A DNA stretch of 64,000 nt, from assembly GCF_024213665.1 (NCBI RefSeq), contig NZ_JANAVP010000022.1, forward strand, positions 36,069-100,068, read 5' to 3'. Shown here piece by piece: positions 43,212 to 49,915 of this stretch. The notes beneath the pieces were generated by a model, which saw nothing but the letters and a program-made list of their open reading frames with translations, did no database searches and was not told where the DNA came from. Each line of letters starts with the position of its first letter. Position 1 is the stretch's first letter. The stretch comes from Streptomyces sp. A3M-1-3. Lineage in GTDB: Bacteria > Actinomycetota > Actinomycetes > Streptomycetales > Streptomycetaceae. The translations under genes and the position numbers were made by a program.

Positions 43212-43850
43212 TTACGCTCCGGGCAGGCGGGCGGCCGTATCCGTGCCCTGGAAGGCCCTGCGTACGCCGGCGGGCTGGTGCCGGTGAGGCGTCTGAAGCG
43301 GTCGCGGAACGCGGTGGGCGAACCGAAGCCCACCCGGTCCGCGATCCGGTCCACCGGGTGGGTGGTGGTCTCCAGCAGATATTGGGCCTGGCGGATCCGG
43401 GCGCGGTGCAGCCACTGCAGGGGGTGGTACTGGTCTGTTCTCGGAACCGCCCGTTGAGGGTGCGGGTGCTCATCCCGGCGCGGTCGGCGATGTCGTCGAG
43501 GGTGAGTTCGCGCCGGACGTTGTCCTCCATCCACCGCAGCAGTGGCTCCATGACCGAGCCGTGGGGAGCGGGAGGCTGCGGCTGGACGATGAACTGCGCC
43601 TGCCCGCCCTCGCGTTCGCGAGGCATGACCGAAAGCCGCGCGGCATCGGCGGCGACCGCGGACCCGTGGTCGCGCCGGATCATGTGCAGGCACAGGTCGA
43701 GGCCGGCCGCCGCCCCGGCCGAGGTCAGGAACTGCCCGTTGTCGACGTAGAGGACATCGGCGTCCCCCTCGACCGCGGGGTGGCGTTCGGCGAACAGGGC
43801 TGCGGCCACCCGGTGGGTGGTGGCGCGCATCCCGTACCGAGCGGCACGGG
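43212..43850 (-). pseudogene. GlxA-like AraC-family regulator gene, degraded
   Basis: The remaining part begins inside the DJ-1-like domain (RATTHRVAAALFAERHPAVE, DVLYVDNGQFLTSAGAAAGL, DLCLHMIRRDHG) and continues into the AraC DNA-binding domain (ELTLDDIADRAGMSTRTLNG). One C is missing near 43417, so the continuation LQWLHRARIRQAQYLLETTT is in a different frame. A second missing C near 43265 puts the natural end (VRRAFQGTDTAARLPGA) in yet another frame. The first ~120 residues are absent. It lies directly upstream of the truncated DoxX gene, which it may once have controlled. Confidence 0.78.
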
Positions 43851-44300
43851 ACCGCTGGCCCTGCGGGCCACCGCGCGGCTCGATCCCGCGGTCGCCGACG
43901 TGATCGTGGTGCCGGGCGCGGCGGGGCGTACCGCCGACGACGGCAGCGCGGACGCGATCCCGGCCGTCCTGGCTGGCTCGCTTCGGACTGAGTTGCCGGC
44001 CCTGCTGAAGGACGCCCGCGACCGGGCGGGTACGACCGTGGCCACCGTGCGCGCACCGTGTGCGGCGGCTCAATGCTCCTTGCCGTGGCGGGCTGATCGC
44101 GGGCCGGCCCGCGACGACCCACTACCTGGGGCTGGGGGCGCTGGATGCCGCCGGAGTGCATGCGGTGGACGCCCGGGTGGTCGACGACGGCGACCTGGTG
44201 ACGGGCGCGGGGGTCACCTCGGGCCTGGACCTCGGCCTCCACCTGCTGGAACAGGAGCTGGGGCCGCGCGTCGCGTACGCGGTGGAGCGGCTCTTCGCGC
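43850..44300 (+). pseudogene. DJ-1/PfpI-family gene, degraded
   Basis: On the plus strand the frame reads DPAVADVIVVPGAAGR, IPAVLAGSLRTELPALLKDA, RDRAGTTVATV. Then an 11-nt imperfect duplication (ACCGTGCGCGC before ACCGTGTGC at about 44044-44060) shifts the frame to VCGGSMLLAVAG. One further shift near 44092 leads to LIAGRPATTHYLGLGALDAA and TSGLDLGLHLLEQELGPRVA. The N-terminus is missing. The protein resembled isonitrile-hydratase-like DJ-1 proteins. It meets the AraC remnant head-to-head at about 43840-43850, both lacking their N-terminal parts. Confidence 0.72.
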
Positions 44301-44590
44301 ACGAAACGCCGGGGCACGGTCTGGCGCAGCGAGGGCCTCGTCCCCGCGTCCCTCTGACCCGGGACCCCAGGCCCACGCACCTGGCCCGCACGCTCCGCGC
44401 ATCGCGGTGGCTGCCCGGCTGGCCATGCACACGGGAATGTTCAACCTCCTGTGGGCCACGGTCACCGTACTGATGATCGTCCGTCCCGGCTCCACCACGG
44501 GAGCGCGACGGTGAACGGCCTGCCCGATCGCGTCGCCGTTCGCGGATTTCGGCCCGGTTCCGGGGTACACCAGCGGGAGAGGCGATCATC

Positions 44591-44869
44591 ATGCGTACCG
44601 GCAATGAACCAAGCACCGCACGCAGTCCGCTGCGGATGCGGCTCTGGCTGAGTGTGTGGGGCCTGATCTGGGCCGCGTCCGGCACCGCCGCGTTCGCCCT
44701 GGCCGGCCGCACGGGCTGGGCGGTCGCCTGTGGCCTGCTGCTGGTGGTGGTTGCCGTCGACCTGGTGCTGGTCCTGCGGCACCTGCACCAGGGCCCGCAC
44801 TACCAACCCGGCCCGGACGTCCCGCCGTACGAACCCGACCACGGCGGGCGGGGCGGGCGCGGCAGCTGA
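44591..44869 (+). CDS. DUF6343 small membrane protein
   Basis: 92-residue protein with two predicted membrane helices (RLWLSVWGLIWAASGTAAFA; WAVACGLLLVVVAVDLVLVL) and a polar tail rich in Pro, His and Gly (HLHQGPHYQPGPDVPPYEPD). The start MRTGNEPSTARSPLRMRLW is characteristic of a Streptomyces small-protein family of unknown function. ATG at 44591 is preceded by GAGAGG. The 290 bp upstream, after the DJ-1 remnant, hold only a short hydrophobic stretch (HTGMFNLLWATVTVLMIV) that I cannot assign. Confidence 0.8.
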   Translation: MRTGNEPSTARSPLRMRLWLSVWGLIWAASGTAAFALAGRTGWAVACGLLLVVVAVDLVLVLRHLHQGPHYQPGPDVPPYEPDHGGRGGRGS

Positions 44870-44902
44870 TACGCAGAGCTCTACGTGCCCACCCGTGACG
44901 CT

Positions 44903-45265
44903 TTACGCGTCGAACTTCGCGGCCTCGAGATACTCCGGATTGGGATCCAGCGCCGCCGCAAGCCGGAAGTGCCGCCTGGCGTGCTCGGGGCGTCCCGAGC
45001 GCTGGAAGGTGCGGGCCAGCGCGAAGTGCGCGAACGCGTTGTCCGGCTCGCGCTCCAGGACCAACTCGAACTCGAGCTCGGCGGGCCGCAGTTGGGCCGC
45101 CGCGAAGAACGCGCGAGCGCGCAGCAGGCGGGCCGCCGTGTTCTCCGGATGCGCTGCGATGACCGAGTCCAGCAGCCTGACCGCGCCCCGCGGGTCACGG
45201 GCGGCGAGAAGCTGTTCGGCGGCGCGGTAGTCGATGACGTGAGTTTCCGGGTTGCTCTCGGGCAC
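44903..45265 (-). CDS. Tetratricopeptide-repeat protein
   Basis: 120-residue cytoplasmic protein with about three TPR units: YRAAEQLLAARDPRGAVRLL, NTAARLLRARAFFAAAQLRP and NAFAHFALARTFQRSGRPEH. GTG at 45265 begins VPESNPETHVIDYRAAEQ; the upstream in-frame codons add a basic run less like the family. Such small TPR proteins act as protein-protein adaptors; the partner is unknown. It lies 66 bp downstream of coaE on the same strand. Confidence 0.87.
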   Translation of the reverse strand: MPESNPETHVIDYRAAEQLLAARDPRGAVRLLDSVIAAHPENTAARLLRARAFFAAAQLRPAELEFELVLEREPDNAFAHFALARTFQRSGRPEHARRHFRLAAALDPNPEYLEAAKFDA

Positions 45266-45331
45266 GGTCAGCTTCCTTCCCTTGCTGCGCGCTTTCAACG
45301 CCTGCACAGTCGGCCGTATTCCATGAACCCG

Positions 45332-45943
45332 TCAGGTGCCCGCCCGGTGCGCCGCGCGCTCGGAGAGCTCCACCCACACCTTGCGGACCTGCGGTTCCAG
45401 GGCTTCCAACGGGCCGTCGTTGTCAATGACGAGGTCCGCGACCGCCAGCCGCTGCTCCCGGCTCGCCTGCGCGGCCATCCGCGCCCGGGCCTCGGACTCG
45501 GCCATTCCACGCAGCCGGGTCAGCCGGTCCAGCTGGGTCTGCGGGGAGGCGTCGACGACCACGACCAGGTCGTACAGCGGCGCGAGCCCGTTCTCGGTGA
45601 GCAGCGGTACATCGTGGACGACGACGGAATCGGGCCCGGCCGCGCCTTCCAGCTCGGCCGAGCGGGCCCCGACCAGCGGGTGCACGATCGCGTTGAGCGT
45701 GCGCAGCCTGTCCTGGTCGGCGAAGACGATCGAGCCGAGCTTCGGCCGGTCCAGGGTGCCGTCGGCGGTGAGGACGGACTCCCCGAAGGCCTCGACGACG
45801 GCGTCGAGGCCGGGTGTCCCGGGCTCGACGACCTCTCTCGCGATGTTGTCCGCGTCGATCAGCACGGCGCCGTACGAGACGAGCAGCCGCGAGACCTCGC
45901 TCTTACCGGCACCGATTCCACCTGTCAGGCCCACTTTCAGCAT
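45332..45943 (-). CDS. coaE: Dephospho-CoA kinase
   Basis: 203-residue enzyme of the last step of coenzyme A synthesis, phosphorylating the 3'-hydroxyl of dephospho-CoA with ATP. Walker A is GLTGGIGAGKSEVSRLL. Substrate residues lie in LIDADNIAREVVEPGTPGL and LRTLNAIVHPLVGAR, and the lid region is SREQRLAVADLVIDNDG. Length is typical (about 200). It is on the same strand as rpsA and the PAC2 gene, 34 bp downstream of the latter. Confidence 0.95.
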   Translation of the reverse strand: MLKVGLTGGIGAGKSEVSRLLVSYGAVLIDADNIAREVVEPGTPGLDAVVEAFGESVLTADGTLDRPKLGSIVFADQDRLRTLNAIVHPLVGARSAELEGAAGPDSVVVHDVPLLTENGLAPLYDLVVVVDASPQTQLDRLTRLRGMAESEARARMAAQASREQRLAVADLVIDNDGPLEALEPQVRKVWVELSERAAHRAGT

Positions 45944-45976
45944 GGCCCGAAGCTTAGGACAGGGCCCTGGACCGAT

Positions 45977-46915
45977 CTACGCCTCGCCCTCCCGCTCCGC
46001 GAGAAAGCGTTCGAATTCGCGGCCGATCTCGTCCGCGGACGGGATCTCGGCCGGCTCGGCGATCATGTTGCCCCGGGTCGCCGCGCCCGCCACCGCGTCG
46101 TACTGGTGCTCCAGCCCCTGCACCAGCGCGACCAGCTCCTCGTCGCCCTCACCGATCTGCCGGTCGATCTCGGTCTGGGTCCGGTGTGCCTCGGTGCGCA
46201 GCGCGTGCGCGACGGCCGGCAGCACCAGCCCGGTGGCCGCCGTGATCGCTTCCAGGGTGGCCAGCGCCGCGTCGGGGTAGGAGGAGCGGGCCACGTAATG
46301 CGGGACGTGTGCCGCGACGCCGAGGACGTCGTGACCGGCCTCGGCGAGCCTGAACTCGACCAGCGACTCCGCGCTGCCCGGCACCTGCGCCTCGTCGAAC
46401 GGGCTGCGGTGCCCCGGCATGAGGTCGGTGCGGTTGCCGTGCGGGGTGATGCCGACCGGGCGGGTGTGCGGGACGCCCATCGGAATGCCGTGGAAGTTCA
46501 CCGACAGCCGGACGCCGAGGCGCTCGACGATCTGCCGTACGGCGACCGCGAAGCGCTCCCACTCCACATCGGGCTCGGGGCCGGACAGCACCAGGAAGGG
46601 GGCTCCGGTGGCGTCCTGCACCACGCGGACCTCCAGCTTGGGCTGCTCGTACGAGGTCCAGCGGTCGCGCTGGAAGGTGAGCAGCGGGCGGCGCGCGCGG
46701 TAGTCCACGAGCCGGTCTGCGTCGAAGCGGGCCACGACCTGGTGGGGCAGCGTGTCGAGCAGCCGCTCGACGATCTGGTCGCCGGTCTCACCCGCGTCGA
46801 TGTAGCCGTCGAAGTGGTAGAGCATGACCAAGCCGGCCGATTCCTGGGCGAGCGCCATGTCGACGACGGCCAGCCCCTTCGGCTCCCATGCGTACAAACC
46901 CTGTGGATCAAGCAC
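45977..46915 (-). CDS. PAC2-family protein
   Basis: 312-residue protein of the PAC2 (proteasome assembly chaperone 2-like) family. Conserved stretches are MLYHFDGYIDAGETGDQIVE, LVDYRARRPLLTFQRDRWTS, VLSGPEPDVEWERFAVAVRQ and NFHGIPMGVPHTRPVGITPH. Actinobacterial members are abundant but uncharacterised, with a possible link to the proteasome by homology. I chose GTG at 46915 (VLDPQGLYAWEP) because GGAGGAG lies 9 nt upstream; the open frame extends 40 codons further without homology. Confidence 0.9.
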   Translation of the reverse strand: MLDPQGLYAWEPKGLAVVDMALAQESAGLVMLYHFDGYIDAGETGDQIVERLLDTLPHQVVARFDADRLVDYRARRPLLTFQRDRWTSYEQPKLEVRVVQDATGAPFLVLSGPEPDVEWERFAVAVRQIVERLGVRLSVNFHGIPMGVPHTRPVGITPHGNRTDLMPGHRSPFDEAQVPGSAESLVEFRLAEAGHDVLGVAAHVPHYVARSSYPDAALATLEAITAATGLVLPAVAHALRTEAHRTQTEIDRQIGEGDEELVALVQGLEHQYDAVAGAATRGNMIAEPAEIPSADEIGREFERFLAEREGEA

Positions 46916-47072
46916 GATTACCGCTCCTCCTCGTGTTTCATGGGGAAGAACGCCGGGCCGGGCGGAGGCATTCCCCGCGTACGCCCGTGAACGGCGGGCG
47001 CACCTACCGCCCATGGCCCGATCCGGGGTGAACACGACGAGCGGAACGCCCAGTTCATCTCGCTGGTAAACG

Positions 47073-47109
47073 CGGTAAGACCCGCCCCCCGAAGGGACGG
47101 GCCTTACCG
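47073..47109 (-). terminator. rpsA terminator hairpin
   Basis: On the minus strand, CGGTAAGGCCCGTCCC, a TTCG loop and GGGGGGCGGGTCTTACCG form a long stem with very few mismatches, 39 bp after the rpsA stop and about 160 bp before the next gene on that strand. A strong intrinsic terminator without a U tract. Confidence 0.85.
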
Positions 47110-47147
47110 TTTCAGCTACTCAGCCGCGCCGAAGCGCTGAGCTGCGA

Positions 47148-48656
47148 TCAGCTCTGGCCGCCGGCCAGCTTCTCGCGGAGCGCGGCCAGGGCCTCGTCCG
47201 ACGCCAGGGCGCCGGAGTTGTCGTCCGACTCCGAGGAGTACGAACCGCCCGAGATGCCCGCACCGGCGCCGGCACCGGCGGCCGGGGCGGCAGCGCCCTC
47301 GGCAGCGGCGGCCTCGTCGGCCTCGCGGGACTTGATGACCTGCGCCTGGTGCTGCTCGAAGCGGACCTGCGCCTCGGCGTACTGGCGCTCCCACTCCTCG
47401 CGCTGCTTCTCGAAGCCCTCGAGCCAGTCGTTGGTCTCGGGGTCGAAGCCCTCGGGGTAGATGTAGTTGCCCTGGTCGTCGTACGACGCGGCCATGCCGT
47501 ACAGGGTCGGGTCGAACTCGACCGACGCCGGGTCGGCACCGAAGGACTCGTTGGCCTGCTTCAGCGAGAGGCTGATGCGGCGGCGCTCGAGGTCGATGTC
47601 GATGACCTTGACGAAGATCTCGTCGTTGACCTGGACGACCTGCTCCGGGATCTCCACGTGGCGCTCGGCCAGCTCGGAGATGTGGACCAGGCCCTCGATG
47701 CCCTCGTCGACGCGCACGAACGCACCGAACGGAACGAGCTTGGTGACCTTACCCGGGACGACCTGACCGATCTGGTGGGTCCGGGCGAACTGCTGCCACG
47801 GGTCTTCCTGCGTCGCCTTGAGCGACAGGGAGACACGCTCGCGGTCCATGTCGACGTCGAGAACCTCGACGGTGACTTCCTGGCCGACCTCGACAACCTC
47901 GGAGGGGTGGTCGATGTGCTTCCAGGAAAGCTCGGAGACGTGGACGAGACCGTCGACGCCGCCGAGGTCCACGAACGCACCGAAGTTGACGATCGAGGAA
48001 ACGACGCCGGAGCGGACCTGGCCCTTCTGCAGGGTCGTGAGGAAGGTCTGACGGACCTCGCTCTGGGTCTGCTCGAGCCAGGCACGGCGGGACAGGACCA
48101 CGTTGTTGCGGTTCTTGTCCAGCTCGATGATCTTGGCCTCGAGCTCCTTGCCCACGTAGGGCTGGAGGTCGCGGACGCGGCGCATCTCGACGAGAGAAGC
48201 CGGCAGGAAGCCACGGAGGCCGATGTCGAGGATGAGACCACCCTTGACGACCTCGATGACGGTACCGGTGACGATGCCGTCTTCTTCCTTGATCTTCTCG
48301 ATCGTGCCCCAGGCACGCTCGTACTGAGCGCGCTTCTTGGACAGGATCAGACGGCCTTCCTTGTCCTCCTTCTGGAGAACAAGCGCCTCGATCTCGTCGC
48401 CGACCTTGACGACGTCATTGGGGTCGACGTCGTGCTTGATCGAGAGTTCGCGGCTCGGGATGACGCCTTCGGTCTTGTAACCGATGTCGAGCAGGACCTC
48501 GTCCCGGTCGACCTTCACGATGACGCCGTCGACGATGTCGCCGTCGTTGAAGTACTTGATCGTCTCGTCGATCGCGGCGAGGAAGGCTTCCTCGTTACCG
48601 ATGTCGTTGACCGCTACCTGCGGAGTGGTGGCGGTGGTCTCGGTGCTGCTCGTCAT
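47148..48656 (-). CDS. rpsA: 30S ribosomal protein S1
   Basis: 502-residue ribosomal protein that helps mRNA bind the 30S subunit. Four S1/OB-fold repeats are visible at about 35-105 (GDIVDGVIVKVDRDEVLLDI), 120-185 (GTVIEVVKGGLILDIGLRGF), 205-275 (RSGVVSSIVNFGAFVDLGGV) and 290-360 (GKVTKLVPFGAFVRVDEGIE). The C-terminal tail is Ala/Gly-rich, shorter in S1 repeats than the six-domain E. coli protein, as usual in Actinobacteria. ATG at 48656 begins MTSSTETTATTPQVAVND. It has its own promoter with a ~180-nt leader and a terminator. Confidence 0.97.
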   Translation of the reverse strand: MTSSTETTATTPQVAVNDIGNEEAFLAAIDETIKYFNDGDIVDGVIVKVDRDEVLLDIGYKTEGVIPSRELSIKHDVDPNDVVKVGDEIEALVLQKEDKEGRLILSKKRAQYERAWGTIEKIKEEDGIVTGTVIEVVKGGLILDIGLRGFLPASLVEMRRVRDLQPYVGKELEAKIIELDKNRNNVVLSRRAWLEQTQSEVRQTFLTTLQKGQVRSGVVSSIVNFGAFVDLGGVDGLVHVSELSWKHIDHPSEVVEVGQEVTVEVLDVDMDRERVSLSLKATQEDPWQQFARTHQIGQVVPGKVTKLVPFGAFVRVDEGIEGLVHISELAERHVEIPEQVVQVNDEIFVKVIDIDLERRRISLSLKQANESFGADPASVEFDPTLYGMAASYDDQGNYIYPEGFDPETNDWLEGFEKQREEWERQYAEAQVRFEQHQAQVIKSREADEAAAAEGAAAPAAGAGAGAGISGGSYSSESDDNSGALASDEALAALREKLAGGQS

Positions 48657-48870
48657 GTGGGAAAGGGCTCCGGTTACGGACAGAAAGTCGTAGGTACTGC
48701 TACGCCGGGAGCCCTTGTCGCCGCTGCAGAAGCCGGACAGCTTTGGAGACGCACCAGCGCCTCGTAGAACCGAGGGGACATACAACAGGGGCGAGCGCAG
48801 CCTGCTAGGTCTGAGGAGCGCAGGCTCGCAACGCAACTTGTAGCATACGGGGGCAGCCGGACACGGTCAA
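48657..48870 (-). promoter_or_regulatory. rpsA vegetative promoter and structured leader
   Basis: On the minus strand TTGACC (48870-48865), a 17-nt spacer and TATGCT (48847-48842) form a near-consensus HrdB-type promoter. Transcription from about 48835 gives a leader of about 180 nt. Within it, GCGAGCCTGCGC and GCAGGCTGCGCTCGC (48829-48791) can form a hairpin close to the 5' end. Confidence 0.8.
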
Positions 48871-49005
48871 TGCGCGAACGCGCACACCCGGGGCGAATTG
48901 CCCTATACCCGGCACAACTTATGTTCCGCGAGGCCACGAGCGCCGCACGGCGCTCGGCGGCGACAGGTTCATGCGATCCCTACGCAGACTAATCTGACGG
49001 GCACG

Positions 49006-49896
49006 ATGAACCAAGAGGACGACACCACTTACGAGCCGGCTCACGGGCCGGCTTACGAGCCCGAGGCGACGCGGCGTGACGCCGGAGAAGCGGAAAGCAG
49101 CCGGGCGAGCCGCGGGTGGTGGGACCGCAACGCCGATGAGTACCAGACCGACCACGGCGCGTTCCTGGGGGACGACCGCTTTGTGTGGGGGCCGGAGGGT
49201 CTCGACGAGGCGGACGCCGGGCTGCTGGGCCCTGCCCGCTCCCTGAAGGGCCTCGACATCCTTGAGATCGGCGCCGGCGCGGCCCAGTGCTCGCGCTGGC
49301 TCGCCGTGCAGGGCGCACTCCCGGTGGCCCTGGACCTCTCCCACCGACAGCTCCAGCACGCGCTGCGGATCGGCGAGGGGGAGGAGGCACCCCTCGTACC
49401 GCCCGTACCGCCCGTACCGCCCGTACCGCCCATTCCGCTCGTACAGGCGGACGCGGGCCTGCTGCCGTTCCGGGACGGGTCCTTCGACATCGCGTGCTCC
49501 GCCTACGGGGCGGTGCCCTTCGTCGCGGATCCGGTGAACGTGATGCGCGAGGTACGGCGGGTGCTGCGGCCCGGCGGGCGCTGGGTCTTCTCCGTCACGC
49601 ACCCGATCCGCTGGGCGTTCCCGGACGAGCCGGGGCCCGAGGGCCTGACCGTCGCCGCCTCCTACTTCGACCGCACGCCGTACGTGGAGCAGGACGGGCA
49701 GGGACGTGCGGTGTACGTCGAGCACCACCGCACCCTGGGCGACCGGGTGCGCGACGTGGTGGCGGGCGGTTTCCGCCTGGTGGACCTGGTCGAGCCGGAG
49801 TGGCCCGCCTGGAACACGCAGGAGTGGGGCGGCTGGTCGCCACTGCGCGGGAACCTGATCCCGGGTACGGCGATCTTCGTCTGCGAGCGGGACTGA
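49006..49896 (+). CDS. Class I SAM-dependent methyltransferase with VPP repeat
   Basis: 296-residue methyltransferase. Before the core lies SRGWWDRNADEYQTDHGAFL. Motif I is LDILEIGAGAAQCSRWLA, then ALDLSHRQLQHALRI. Here a 9-bp tandem repeat encodes Val-Pro-Pro four times before VQADAGLLPFRDGSFDIACS. Later motifs are VLRPGGRWVFSVTHPIRWAF and WGGWSPLRGNLIPGTAIFVC. Such proteins are widespread in Streptomyces next to rpsA; substrate unknown. ATG at 49006 is chosen. It is divergent from rpsA and 19 bp upstream of hrpB. Confidence 0.9.
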   Translation: MNQEDDTTYEPAHGPAYEPEATRRDAGEAESSRASRGWWDRNADEYQTDHGAFLGDDRFVWGPEGLDEADAGLLGPARSLKGLDILEIGAGAAQCSRWLAVQGALPVALDLSHRQLQHALRIGEGEEAPLVPPVPPVPPVPPIPLVQADAGLLPFRDGSFDIACSAYGAVPFVADPVNVMREVRRVLRPGGRWVFSVTHPIRWAFPDEPGPEGLTVAASYFDRTPYVEQDGQGRAVYVEHHRTLGDRVRDVVAGGFRLVDLVEPEWPAWNTQEWGGWSPLRGNLIPGTAIFVCERD

Positions 49897-49915
49897 AGGC
49901 TGAGGACCGACACGC

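Noticed and set aside
24300..44300. All frameshifts as sequencing errors
   Set aside because: Several lesions are larger than one base (stop codon, 11-nt duplication, deletions, truncations) and about 45 other genes, including 2-3 kb ones, are intact; individual single-C losses could still be errors.
31000..45000. A defence island including SNF2, TnpB and HTH protein
   Set aside because: SNF2-SWIM and TnpB suggest defence at first sight, but no established defence signature genes (restriction, CBASS, toxin-antitoxin, Argonaute) are present; kept only as a question for the SNF2 operon.
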